A stretch of DNA of 64,000 nucleotides, taken from Veillonella seminalis. Its GTDB lineage: Bacteria; Bacillota; Negativicutes; Veillonellales; Veillonellaceae. The notes beneath the pieces were generated by a model that saw only the letters and a program-made list of their open reading frames with translations, searched no databases and was not told the origin of the DNA. This document shows positions 37,620 through 47,464 of this stretch, piece by piece (position 1 is the first letter of the stretch; each line of letters begins with the position of its first letter). The DNA lies in assembly GCF_003992065.1 (NCBI RefSeq), contig NZ_RQUZ01000012.1, positions 19,440 through 83,439 of the forward strand, read 5' to 3'. Made by a program: the position numbers and the translations under genes.

Positions 37620-38438
37620 ATGATGGCACAATTACAGGGTTTAATTGAAACGTTCCGATTCGGCGATTTAGTCGATATTCTATCGGTAGCGGTTTTAATT
37701 TACTATTTATATAAACAAATTCGTGATACACGCGCCATGGCACTGTTAAAAGGCCTGATTGTATTGGGGCTTATTAATGTGGCCAGTCGTTTTTTTGATT
37801 TACATGTTATCAGCTGGTTGTTGCAACAAGGGATGACCGTCTTATTGGTTGCTTTGCCGGTAGTATTTCAGCCGGAGTTGCGACGTGCGTTGGAACGATT
37901 AGGGCGAGGACGACTGTTTTCAAAATCACAGGATGTAAGTGAAGTTGAAATCGATAATTTGGTCAATGAAGTGATGGCATCGGCGAAGGTAATGTCGCGT
38001 GATCGCATTGGTGCTTTGATTGTTTTTGAACGTGAAGTAGGGCTTGGTGAAATCATCGATACGGGTATCGAAATCGACGGTAAAGTGTCACGAGAGCTCT
38101 TAAATAACATATTTATTCCGAATACACCGCTCCATGACGGGGCCGTCGTTATTCGCGGCAATCGTATTATGGCAGCCGGTTGTTTATTACCGTTAACACA
38201 GGATCGCTCTTTGAGTACAGAACTCGGCACGCGTCACCGTGCGGCTATCGGTCTCAGTGAACAGGCTGATGCGGTTGTTTTGGTAGTGAGTGAAGAAACC
38301 GGTAAGATTTCTTACACTTATGGCGGTCATATTTATCGTCATTTACCGGAAGAACAGTTGCGCGAATCGCTCAGAGCTTTCATGGAACGCCCTAAGAATG
38401 CGTTGTCCTTCTTGAAGAAATGGAGGGCTAAAAAATGA
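37620..38438 (+). CDS. cdaA: Diadenylate cyclase CdaA
   Basis: Membrane-anchored c-di-AMP synthase, 272 residues: three N-terminal helices, a short coiled region and the DAC domain with the DGA motif (LHDGAVVIRGN) and RHRAAIGLSE. The stop overlaps the cdaR ATG. The SD GAGGAG is partly hidden by an upstream CTCC. It heads the conserved cdaA-cdaR-glmM operon, in which CdaR and GlmM modulate the cyclase. Confidence 0.94.
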   Translation: MMAQLQGLIETFRFGDLVDILSVAVLIYYLYKQIRDTRAMALLKGLIVLGLINVASRFFDLHVISWLLQQGMTVLLVALPVVFQPELRRALERLGRGRLFSKSQDVSEVEIDNLVNEVMASAKVMSRDRIGALIVFEREVGLGEIIDTGIEIDGKVSRELLNNIFIPNTPLHDGAVVIRGNRIMAAGCLLPLTQDRSLSTELGTRHRAAIGLSEQADAVVLVVSEETGKISYTYGGHIYRHLPEEQLRESLRAFMERPKNALSFLKKWRAKK

Positions 38439-39391
38439 TGCGATGGATTAATAAAAATCAAGGCCATTGGATGGCTAAAATTTTGTCCCTCTTAGGTGCC
38501 ATTTTATTATGGTTCTTTGTCATGAAGGAACAGAATCCGATTGTGGATATTAACTACACCGTACCGGTTCAAATGCAGAATTTGAATTCTCAATATGTGG
38601 TAGAGAATATTCCTTCAGAAGTGCATATTCATTTACGCGGACCGCGTAATTCGATTTTGGCAATTAATCAGAGTACCCTCAAAGCCTATATGGACATGGG
38701 GGATGTAGCACCGGGACAGCAGAATGTTCAGATTCAGTTTACACCGCCGTCGGGCGTAAGTCTTATCAGTATGACGCCGGATACGGTAAATGTAAATGTA
38801 GATGAATATACCTTGCGTGAAGTACCGGTAGAGGTACAGCAATTGGGCAAAGTGCTGGAAGATGTAGCCATTAAGGCTATTAATACGGTACCGAAAGTAG
38901 TTACCGTAAGCGGTGCTAAGCAAGAAGTTGATTCGGTGGCACATGTAGTATTGCGCGTAAAAATGAATGACCGACGGGCTGATTTTACGGCCTCCGGCAT
39001 GATGGTAGCCGTTAACGCAGCCGGCAAGACGGTTGATAAAGTAACCATTACACCGCGTCAGGGCCAGGCTCAAATTGATTTGGAACAAATTCGTTTTGAG
39101 AAAAATTTACCGGCCGTAGCAAATTTAACAGGAACTTTAGACAGTGAATACGCTGTTAAAAGTGTAACGGTTGAACCGCAGCAAGTCCTTGTGAGCGGTA
39201 AAGAAGGTGCGATTAAAGATCTTACCGAGGTTCGTACCATAGACATTCCGTTAAACGGGCAGGTCGCCAATATTGAAGGTGACTATGACTTGGTACCGAA
39301 TGAAAACTATTCGATAACACCGGCGAGAGTTCACGTAATCGTGGAAATCGTCAAAAAATATTTAGGAGACGCTAATGCTAAGAATAATTAA
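38435..39391 (+). CDS. cdaR: CdaR, YbbR-domain regulator of CdaA
   Basis: 318 residues: one N-terminal membrane anchor (MAKILSLLGAILLWFFVM) followed by about three extracytoplasmic YbbR repeats, each with a VPVEVQ- or IPLNG-like strand. CdaR binds and tunes CdaA in other Firmicutes. It overlaps cdaA by 4 nt and the FAD oxidoreductase gene by 17 nt. Confidence 0.88.
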   Translation: MMRWINKNQGHWMAKILSLLGAILLWFFVMKEQNPIVDINYTVPVQMQNLNSQYVVENIPSEVHIHLRGPRNSILAINQSTLKAYMDMGDVAPGQQNVQIQFTPPSGVSLISMTPDTVNVNVDEYTLREVPVEVQQLGKVLEDVAIKAINTVPKVVTVSGAKQEVDSVAHVVLRVKMNDRRADFTASGMMVAVNAAGKTVDKVTITPRQGQAQIDLEQIRFEKNLPAVANLTGTLDSEYAVKSVTVEPQQVLVSGKEGAIKDLTEVRTIDIPLNGQVANIEGDYDLVPNENYSITPARVHVIVEIVKKYLGDANAKNN

Positions 39392-41000
39392 TTTTCGAGT
39401 GGACGTAAAAAATAAAAATCCGCTGGAAGCCTTACTTGTTCATAAATTTCCTGTCTTAAAAGATCAGATTCAAGAGATTCATGTAGTGAGACGAGCCGTT
39501 GATGCTCGTAAAAAACCGCATATTACGTTTGTGTACACTTTATTTGTGGCGGTCCATAATGAGGCGGCGGTAATGAAAAAACTCGGCCGCGACAAAAATG
39601 TGAGTACCATGGAACCTATCGAACCGGAACCGATTGTTCACGGTGAACAGCTTCTCACGGAGCGTCCGGTTGTAGTCGGCTTCGGTCCGGCCGGTATGTT
39701 GGCCGCGTTTTATTTGGCTCGTGAAGGGTATCGTCCCATCGTGCTCGAGCGCGGTCAAGATGTGGACCAACGATCTCATGATGTAGAAACATTTTGGAAA
39801 ACTGGTGAATTCAAAGCGGAATCGAATGTACAGTTCGGTGAAGGCGGTGCCGGGACATTTTCCGACGGTAAATTAACGACGCGCGTTACCCATCCGAGAC
39901 TGCACGAGATTGCCAAATATTTTGTCCGTTTCGGGGCACCGCAGGAAATCCTCTACAAGCATAAACCGCATGTGGGGACTGATGTGCTGCGCGGCATGGT
40001 AAAAGCCATGCGTCAGCAAATTATAGCTTGGGGCGGTGAAGTCCGTTTCGGGGCTAAGCTGACGAAACTTCAATTGCAAGCAAACCAGATTGTGGGCGTT
40101 GAAGTAAATCATGAAGAAATGATTCCTACACGCCTCGTGTTGGCCGGTGTCGGTCATAGTGCACGAGATACGTATGAGATGCTGTATAAATTCGGTATTG
40201 CCATGGAAAGCAAACCGTTTGCCGTAGGTGTTCGCATTGAACATCCTCAGTCAATGATTGATATTTCACAATATGGTATCGATCCTGCCGAATTGGGACT
40301 TGGGGCGGCGGAATATTCCGTTGTCTATCATGATAAAGAGACGGGCCGTACGGCGTACAGCTTCTGTATGTGTCCCGGCGGTGAAGTGGTGGCCTCTGCT
40401 TCGGAGGACGGCCATGTGGTTACGAACGGCATGAGTTTGTATGCTCGTGCCAGCGGCGTAGCCAATAGTGCCTTGGTAGTTACCGTAGGCCCTGACGATT
40501 TCGGCACCCATCCGCTCGGTGGGGTTGCGTTTCAACGCGAATGGGAAAAGAAAGCCTTTGAATTGGGCGGCCGTGATTATAAGGCACCGCTTCAAACAGT
40601 GGGTGATTTCTTGGTCCGTCAAAAAGGTACCGTGCCGGAACAGGATGCAGCAGCACCGCATTCCTATCGTCCCGGCGTAGTGGCGGCGGATCTTCATGAA
40701 TGTTTGCCGACCTATGTAACGGATGTTATAGAACGGGCGTTGCCGTATTTCGGACGTCGTATTAAAGGATTTGATGAACCACAGATTTGTATGACCGGTG
40801 TAGAAACGAGAACCTCCTCACCATTACGCATTTTGCGAGATGATGATCGGCAATCGCCGACGGTCAAAGGACTATACCCTATGGGTGAAGGAGCCGGCTA
40901 TGCAGGCGGTATCATGAGTGCCGCTTTGGATGGTGCGGAAACAGCCATTCGTGTGATGGTTGCGTATAAGCCGTTAATGGCGCAGGAAGGAGAAGCGTAA
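39375..41000 (+). CDS. FAD-dependent oxidoreductase of the cdaA-glmM operon
   Basis: 541 residues. A short N-terminal alpha-beta domain (about 90 residues, KNPLEALLVHKFPVLKD) is followed by a FAD-binding fold with VVGFGPAGMLAAFYLAREG, FGEGGAGTFSDGKLTTRV and a C-terminal YPMGEGAGYAGGIMSAALDG. It is a widespread uncharacterised flavoprotein, often next to glmM in Clostridia and Negativicutes. It overlaps cdaR and shares the TAATG stop/start with glmM, so it is translationally coupled in the operon. Confidence 0.85.
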   Translation: MLRIINFRVDVKNKNPLEALLVHKFPVLKDQIQEIHVVRRAVDARKKPHITFVYTLFVAVHNEAAVMKKLGRDKNVSTMEPIEPEPIVHGEQLLTERPVVVGFGPAGMLAAFYLAREGYRPIVLERGQDVDQRSHDVETFWKTGEFKAESNVQFGEGGAGTFSDGKLTTRVTHPRLHEIAKYFVRFGAPQEILYKHKPHVGTDVLRGMVKAMRQQIIAWGGEVRFGAKLTKLQLQANQIVGVEVNHEEMIPTRLVLAGVGHSARDTYEMLYKFGIAMESKPFAVGVRIEHPQSMIDISQYGIDPAELGLGAAEYSVVYHDKETGRTAYSFCMCPGGEVVASASEDGHVVTNGMSLYARASGVANSALVVTVGPDDFGTHPLGGVAFQREWEKKAFELGGRDYKAPLQTVGDFLVRQKGTVPEQDAAAPHSYRPGVVAADLHECLPTYVTDVIERALPYFGRRIKGFDEPQICMTGVETRTSSPLRILRDDDRQSPTVKGLYPMGEGAGYAGGIMSAALDGAETAIRVMVAYKPLMAQEGEA

Positions 41001-42355
41001 TGTCTAGATTATTTGGCACCGATGGGGTGCGTGGGGTAGTAAATGCGTTTTTGACGCCTGAATTGGCGTATCACTTGGGTCGCGCAGCGGCTTCGTATTT
41101 CGGTCGTCAGAAAAAACGACCTGTATTCCTCATTGGTCGCGATACTCGTATTTCCGGCGCTATGCTTGAAAATGCGTTGGCTGCCGGCATTTGCTCGGTA
41201 GGCGGTGATGTAGTGGTTGCCGGTGTGGTACCGACTCCGGCCGTAGCGTACTTGGTACGTAAGCACGGTTGGGATGCAGGCGTTGTTATTTCCGCTTCGC
41301 ATAATAAATTCCCGGATAACGGAATTAAATTCTTTGACGGTCAAGGATTTAAATTGCCGGATGCGGTTGAAGATGAATTGGAAGATTTATGTCAGCAGAG
41401 CAGTGAAAATAATTTGGAACGCCCTACGGGTGCGGATATCGGCCGTATTCTTAACAGCCGTGAACTCGCTCATGAATATGCCGCTTTTGTGGAAAGTACC
41501 GTAGACGTATCCCTTGAAGGTTTGACGATTGTTTATGACGGGGCCAATGGTGCCGCTTCGGCCGTAGGTCCTGAAGTTTTTGAAAAATTAGGCGCTAAGG
41601 TGATTGCCATCAATGTCGATCCGGACGGTGTTAATATCAATGAAAATGCCGGTTCCACTCACATGGAAGGTCTCCAAGCGGCCGTTGTTAAATACGGTGC
41701 GGATGTGGGGATTGCCAATGACGGTGACGCAGACCGGTGCCTTTTAGTTGATGAAAAAGGCGAAGCTCTCGACGGCGACCAAATCATGCTTCTTTGTGCT
41801 AAACAGCTCAAAGAACAAGACCGTTTGAAGCAAGATATGATTGTAGGTACGGTAATGAGTAATATCGGTTTCCACAAAGCCGCCAAAGAATTAGGTATGA
41901 AAACATTCTCCACAGCTGTAGGTGACCGCTACGTACTCGAAAAAATGCGTGCCGAAGGTTATTCCATCGGCGGCGAACAGTCGGGTCATGTAATTTTCCT
42001 TGACTACAACAGCACCGGTGACGGCTTATTGACAGCCGTACAGATGCTTGCCTTACTTAAAAAGTCCGGTCAGCCTTTATCGGAGCTTGCCAAAGTCATG
42101 GTGAAATACCCGCAATTACTCGTGAATGTTCACGTAGTAACGAAGACCGGCTGGGATGAAAATCCGCTTATCAAAGCGGAAATTTCCGAAGCAGCTCGTG
42201 AACTCGGTGAAAACGGACGTATTTTGGTTCGTCCGTCCGGTACGGAAGCGTTGATTCGTGTTATGGCGGAAGGTCCGGATCATGAACAATTGGAACGTAT
42301 TTGTCATACTGTAGCGGAAACCATCGGTCGTGAACAAGGTCTCGTAGAAGAATAA
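41000..42355 (+). CDS. glmM: Phosphoglucosamine mutase
   Basis: 451 residues; converts glucosamine-6-phosphate to glucosamine-1-phosphate on the way to UDP-GlcNAc. The phosphoserine is Ser100 in VISASHNKFPDNG; the metal loop is DGDADRC, the sugar loop GGEQSGH and the phosphate loop RPSGTEALIRVM. AAGGAGAAG precedes the ATG. With glmS just downstream it links c-di-AMP control to cell-wall precursor supply. Confidence 0.96.
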   Translation: MSRLFGTDGVRGVVNAFLTPELAYHLGRAAASYFGRQKKRPVFLIGRDTRISGAMLENALAAGICSVGGDVVVAGVVPTPAVAYLVRKHGWDAGVVISASHNKFPDNGIKFFDGQGFKLPDAVEDELEDLCQQSSENNLERPTGADIGRILNSRELAHEYAAFVESTVDVSLEGLTIVYDGANGAASAVGPEVFEKLGAKVIAINVDPDGVNINENAGSTHMEGLQAAVVKYGADVGIANDGDADRCLLVDEKGEALDGDQIMLLCAKQLKEQDRLKQDMIVGTVMSNIGFHKAAKELGMKTFSTAVGDRYVLEKMRAEGYSIGGEQSGHVIFLDYNSTGDGLLTAVQMLALLKKSGQPLSELAKVMVKYPQLLVNVHVVTKTGWDENPLIKAEISEAARELGENGRILVRPSGTEALIRVMAEGPDHEQLERICHTVAETIGREQGLVEE

Positions 42356-42365
42356 GATAAACTGT

Positions 42366-42436
42366 TAAAATCCATAGTATGATAGGCGGATTTAAGTATC
42401 AAGATCCCCGTCAGCTATGGATTTTACGCGTTTTTT
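42366..42436 (+). terminator. Terminator after glmM
   Basis: TAAAATCCATAG (42366-42377) pairs perfectly with CTATGGATTTTA (42415-42426) around a 37-nt loop, followed by CGCG and six T. The large loop makes it less typical. Confidence 0.6.
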
Positions 42437-42443
42437 ACATATC

Positions 42444-42472
42444 TTTACAAGTATACCTATATCAGTTATAAT
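42444..42472 (+). promoter_or_regulatory. glmS promoter
   Basis: TTTACA (42444-42449), 17-bp spacer, TATAAT (42467-42472). The transcript would carry a leader of about 170 nt before the ribozyme. Confidence 0.8.
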
Positions 42473-42649
42473 AAATGGACACAGAGTGTTTATTGAGAGC
42501 TATATTCAGAAGTAGTGCTGAAGGCCTTTCAGAAGCATTTTGAGACACTTTCGGTGAATTCTGAACAGTAGTTTACAAGGTCCCGAGAGTATGCTCATAA
42601 CTGTGAGACTGTCGCAACTTAAGTAAAGGAGGTTACCTAATTCGTAAAG

Positions 42650-42815
42650 GCGAATAGCGCAGGCACTGAACGGAGACAGCCGATTCAGTAGACGAGGTAG
42701 AGGAGTATCGAAACATCAGCGGATGCCTCTCGGCCGGCTTCAGTCGTTATATAAGTTACAATGTCTATCGGTGACGATGAGAACAAAAGACTTATACGAA
42801 GCAATTGGAGTAGTC
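42650..42815 (+). ncRNA. glmS ribozyme
   Basis: Self-cleaving, glucosamine-6-phosphate-sensing ribozyme in the glmS leader. Recognisable parts are the cleavage site before GCGC (between A42656 and G42657), GACGAGG, GGAGTATCGA, CAGCGGATGCCTCTCGG and the downstream pairing region ending about 20 nt before the glmS SD. Cleavage exposes a 5'-hydroxyl RNA that is degraded, lowering GlmS when product is plentiful. The 3' edge is approximate. Confidence 0.88.
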
Positions 42816-42836
42816 TGTTTTCAGGAGGATACAACC

Positions 42837-44669
42837 ATGTGTGGTATTGTAGGATATATTGGATTTGAAGACGCGTCTGAGTTTATGTTGGACGGTCTTT
42901 CTAAACTCGAGTATCGCGGCTATGATTCAGCCGGGATCGCTGTTTTAGGTGCCAATAATGTAATTAAAGTGCAGAAAAAAGTTGGTCGTCTGGCTAACTT
43001 ACAAGCAATTGTTAAAGAAGACCCCAATCCGGGTCATGTAGGTATCGGTCATACTCGTTGGGCTACTCACGGTCGTCCATCGGATATGAACGCTCACCCT
43101 CATACGGATGCAAAAGGTTTATTTGCAGTCGTTCACAACGGTATTGTGGAAAACTATTTACCGATTAAAGAAGAATTAATCAAAAAAGGCTATGAATTTA
43201 AATCCGAAACGGATACAGAAGTAGTGGCCCATTTGTTGGCTGATTTGTATGACGGAGACTTTGAAGGTACCGTTCGCCGCGTGTTACAACGCATTGAAGG
43301 TTCTTACTCCTTAGTTATTCTTTGTGCTGATGATCCAAGCCGTATTATTTGTTCTAAAAAAGATAATCCGCTCGTTATCGGTCTCGGCAAAGGTGAAAAC
43401 TTCATTGCTTCCGATATTCCGGCTATCATCAATCATACACGCGACACTTACATCTTGAACGACGGCGAAGTAGCTGTTGTTACTAAAGACTCCGTACGCG
43501 TAAGTGATTTGGAAGGCAACTTAATTAACAAAAAAGTATATCATGTAACTTGGAATGCGGAAGCTGCCGAAAAAGGCGGTTTTGAACATTTCATGTTGAA
43601 AGAAATTTACGAACAACCAAAAGCTATTCGTGATACTTTGACCGGCCGTATCTCTAAAGACAATAAAGAAGTTGTGTTTGAAGAATTAGGTTGGGAACCG
43701 GCTGATGTGGCGTCCGTTAACCGTATTTTGATTACGGCTTGCGGCACGGCGTATCATGCAGGCTTAGTAGCTAAATACTATATCGAACAATTGGCACGCA
43801 TTCCGGTAGAAGTGGATATTGCGTCCGAATACCGTTATCGCGATCCGTTGACTGATAAAAATACCTTGGCTATTGTTATCAGCCAATCCGGTGAAACCAG
43901 TGATACGTTGGCTGCTTTAAAAGAAGCTAAACGTCGCGGTGCCCGTTCCTTGGCAGTAACCAATGTGGTAGGTTCTTCTATCGCTCGTGAAGCCAATCAG
44001 GTAATCTACACTTGGGCCGGCCCTGAAATCGCCGTTGCATCTACTAAAGCTTATACAACTCAGCTCGTAGCCTTGTTGTTATTGGCTGTATACATCGGTA
44101 AATTGAACGGCAAATTGGATGCCGCTTTGGCTGAAAAAATCTTAACTGATTTACATGAATTGCCTAACTTGTGCAATGAAATTTTTGAAACGGTTGACGA
44201 TATTAAAGCCTTTGCCCGTAACTACGGTTTCCGTGAAGATGCATTCTTCTTGGGGCGCTCCATCGACTATGCGGTAGCTATGGAAGGTTCTTTGAAATTA
44301 AAAGAAATTTCTTACATCCATGCTGAAGCGTATGCCGGCGGTGAATTAAAACACGGCACCTTGGCTCTTATTGAAGAAGGTGTACCGGTTATTGCTTTGG
44401 CTACGCAGGAAGACGTACGCGAAAAAATGATGAGCAATATTAAGGAAGTTAAAGCTCGTGATGCGATTGTTATCGGTCTCGGTCTTGCCGGTGATACGGA
44501 AATTTCCAAATATGTGGACCACACAATTTTTGTGCCACGCTCAGATAAATTTACAGCCCCTATTTTAGCCGTTGTACCATTGCAGTTGTTGGCTTACTAT
44601 GCAGCAATTACGCGTGGTACCGACGTTGATAAACCAAGAAACTTGGCTAAATCCGTAACGGTTGAATAA
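42837..44669 (+). CDS. glmS: Glutamine-fructose-6-phosphate aminotransferase (isomerising)
   Basis: 610 residues making glucosamine-6-phosphate. The N-terminal glutaminase begins MCGIVGYIG (catalytic Cys after Met removal) and includes GIGHTRWATHG. Two SIS domains follow, with TACGTAYHAGLVAKYY and SQSGETSDTLAAL, and the end PRNLAKSVTVE. ATG 42837 follows TCAGGAGG; the upstream in-frame extension crosses the ribozyme and is rejected. Confidence 0.97.
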   Translation: MCGIVGYIGFEDASEFMLDGLSKLEYRGYDSAGIAVLGANNVIKVQKKVGRLANLQAIVKEDPNPGHVGIGHTRWATHGRPSDMNAHPHTDAKGLFAVVHNGIVENYLPIKEELIKKGYEFKSETDTEVVAHLLADLYDGDFEGTVRRVLQRIEGSYSLVILCADDPSRIICSKKDNPLVIGLGKGENFIASDIPAIINHTRDTYILNDGEVAVVTKDSVRVSDLEGNLINKKVYHVTWNAEAAEKGGFEHFMLKEIYEQPKAIRDTLTGRISKDNKEVVFEELGWEPADVASVNRILITACGTAYHAGLVAKYYIEQLARIPVEVDIASEYRYRDPLTDKNTLAIVISQSGETSDTLAALKEAKRRGARSLAVTNVVGSSIAREANQVIYTWAGPEIAVASTKAYTTQLVALLLLAVYIGKLNGKLDAALAEKILTDLHELPNLCNEIFETVDDIKAFARNYGFREDAFFLGRSIDYAVAMEGSLKLKEISYIHAEAYAGGELKHGTLALIEEGVPVIALATQEDVREKMMSNIKEVKARDAIVIGLGLAGDTEISKYVDHTIFVPRSDKFTAPILAVVPLQLLAYYAAITRGTDVDKPRNLAKSVTVE

Positions 44670-44692
44670 TCAATTATCAATTTTTACAATCG

Positions 44693-44730
44693 TAACCGTG
44701 GCTATATGTACTGTAGCCACGGTTATTTTT
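44693..44730 (+). terminator. Terminator after glmS
   Basis: TAACCGTGGCT and AGCCACGGTTA form an 11-bp stem around an 11-nt loop, ending in a T-rich tract. Confidence 0.85.
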
Positions 44731-44776
44731 CATGTACAGAATGACGTTTTCGGGGTACAATAATATATAATACATA

Positions 44777-45815
<1,039 letters not shown>

Positions 45816-45861
45816 TAATCTGTATTTAGGGGAACCTTGGGCTGAGGCTGGAGGTGGGGAT

Positions 45862-46350
45862 ATGGAAGTACGTGAAGTAAGTGAACGCTTTCCTTGTGGT
45901 GAAGTAGAGGAAACGTTTTCCGATTATATAGTAGTATCTTGGGTTATGTGGTTGTTTTTCGGTGCCGTGGCAACTTGGGCCGTGTGGCATTCACAACGCG
46001 GTACGGTTTGGAATCATATTGCAATTGACTATATTATTGTCGGTTTTTGTGTATGGCGCATGACGAGACAGCGACGTCCATTGGTGTACGTGTGTGAGAA
46101 TGGAATTGTCATTCGACGCCGGCCGGCCAGTCTTTTGGAGCGTATCGATATGCTCTGGAACGGTGATTACTATTACACCTTTATTCCATATGCGCAGATT
46201 ATCGGTTTTACCGCCAATTGGGAGGAGATCCATATGGTTACCGATAGTGGGGGTATCCTTATCGTAATGGTGGATTTACAGTTTGTGCAGTATAAGCAAA
46301 AACTAAAATTGCTGTCGGTGATTGATGAACGCAGTCATCGTATGGTATAA
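45862..46350 (+). CDS. Hypothetical membrane protein, possibly PH-like
   Basis: 162 residues I do not recognise by name. Two hydrophobic helices (around YIVVSWVMWLFFGAVATWAV and AIDYIIVGFCVW) are followed by a soluble beta-rich region (YVCENGIVIRRR, YTFIPYAQIIGF, LIVMVDLQ), the arrangement of small bacterial PH-domain membrane proteins. ATG 45862 follows GGAGGTGGGG. It lies just after trpS and before a terminator. Confidence 0.6.
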   Translation: MEVREVSERFPCGEVEETFSDYIVVSWVMWLFFGAVATWAVWHSQRGTVWNHIAIDYIIVGFCVWRMTRQRRPLVYVCENGIVIRRRPASLLERIDMLWNGDYYYTFIPYAQIIGFTANWEEIHMVTDSGGILIVMVDLQFVQYKQKLKLLSVIDERSHRMV

Positions 46351-46352
46351 GT

Positions 46353-46382
46353 AAAACGGTCCGACCCGGTCGGGCCGTTTTT
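46353..46382 (+). terminator. Terminator after the hypothetical gene
   Basis: AAAACGGTCCGAC and GTCGGGCCGTTTT pair with one mismatch, followed by further T. It begins 2 nt after the stop codon. Confidence 0.88.
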
Positions 46383-46445
46383 GCATCTATAACTTTAAGT
46401 TCTTAACATCATGCGTATTTGATTTTAAAAAAAGAGTTTTAGCTC

Positions 46446-46474
46446 TTTACAACTTTATCTAGATAAAGTATAAT
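46446..46474 (+). promoter_or_regulatory. ABC transporter promoter with an 18-bp palindrome in the spacer
   Basis: TTTACA (46446-46451), 17 bp, TATAAT (46469-46474). The spacer is a perfect palindrome, ACTTTATCTAGATAAAGT (46452-46469), a likely operator. A second inverted repeat, AAAGAG/CTCTTT (46431-46448), overlaps the -35. Confidence 0.75.
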
Positions 46475-46532
46475 GAGTTCATAAATTTGAACAGTAAATT
46501 AGCTTGAGAAAGATGAAAGAGGGGACTTAGTT

Positions 46533-47348
46533 ATGAAATTGAAGAAGATGTTGGCCTTGGGCCTGGCGATGTTTACGATGGCGGCGTTTGCAGCCGGTTG
46601 CGGTAATGATGCGGATAAAGATAAAGCAGCTGCCACCGAATTGCCGAAGAAAATTGTGATCGGTTTGGATGACAACTTCCCGCCAATGGGCTTCCGTGAT
46701 GATAAAGGTGAAATCGTAGGTTTCGATATCGATTTGGCTAAAGAAGTAGCTAAACGGGCCGGTATGGAAGTAGAATTTAAACCAATTGACTGGGACAGCA
46801 AGGAAGCTGAGCTTAAGAGCAAACGTATTGATGCGTTGTGGAACGGTTTAAGTATTACGCCGGAACGCGAAAAGAATATCTTGTTCTCCACACCATATGT
46901 TCAAGATAAACAAATTATCGTTGTTCGTAACGATTCGCCAATTCAGAGTAAAGATGATTTAAAAGGTAAAATCGTAGGTACACAGCAAGGCAGCAGTGTT
47001 GAAGCAGCGATTGATAAAGATGCACAAGAACGCGGTTTCAAAGAAGTTAAAAAATATGGCGACTTCGTTAATGCCTTTATGGATTTGGAACTCGGTCGTA
47101 TCGATGCCCTCGTAGTTGACGGTATCGTAGGTCAGTTCACGATGACTCAGAAAGCGGGCGTATTCCGCTTGGCTAACGGTGACTATGGTGCTGAAAAAAT
47201 GGGCGTAGGTTTCCGTTTGGAAGACAAAGCCCTGCAGGCTAAAATTAATGATGTTTTAAAACAAGTAATGAATGATGGTACTGCCGATAAGATTGCTCAG
47301 AAATGGTTCGGCAACAGTAACTTATTGAATAAAGATGCTTTTAAATAA
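46533..47348 (+). CDS. Polar amino acid ABC transporter substrate-binding lipoprotein
   Basis: 271 residues, SBP family 3. The signal peptide ends in lipobox AAGC (Cys23 region), so it is membrane-anchored in the periplasm. Conserved blocks: IVIGLDDNFPPMGFRDDKG, IVGFDIDLAKEVAKRAGMEVEF, WNGLSITPER and GTQQGSSVEAA. It binds a polar amino acid or cystine; the ligand is not certain. Permease and ATPase genes follow. Confidence 0.9.
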   Translation: MKLKKMLALGLAMFTMAAFAAGCGNDADKDKAAATELPKKIVIGLDDNFPPMGFRDDKGEIVGFDIDLAKEVAKRAGMEVEFKPIDWDSKEAELKSKRIDALWNGLSITPEREKNILFSTPYVQDKQIIVVRNDSPIQSKDDLKGKIVGTQQGSSVEAAIDKDAQERGFKEVKKYGDFVNAFMDLELGRIDALVVDGIVGQFTMTQKAGVFRLANGDYGAEKMGVGFRLEDKALQAKINDVLKQVMNDGTADKIAQKWFGNSNLLNKDAFK

Positions 47349-47412
47349 TCGATTGGTGTCAGGCACGGCGTAAGGCTGTAACCGTTCACACAACCCGGTT
47401 AATATAGCAGTG

Positions 47413-47443
47413 AAGAAAGGAGGTAGTCCTTACCTCCTTTCTT
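47413..47443 (+). promoter_or_regulatory. Perfect hairpin between binding-protein and permease genes
   Basis: AAGAAAGGAGGTA (47413-47425), 5-nt loop, TACCTCCTTTCTT (47431-47443). The left arm contains an SD-like AAAGGAGG with no start codon after it. The right arm could pair with the real SD AAAGGAG at 47450-47456. It may lower permease output relative to the binding protein. Confidence 0.7.
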
Positions 47444-47464
47444 TCTTTGAAAGGAGTCAGTCTG

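Noticed and set aside
42483..42836. N-terminal extension of GlmS
   Set aside because: The extended frame crosses the ribozyme, lacks a ribosome site, and GlmS must begin with the catalytic Cys after Met.
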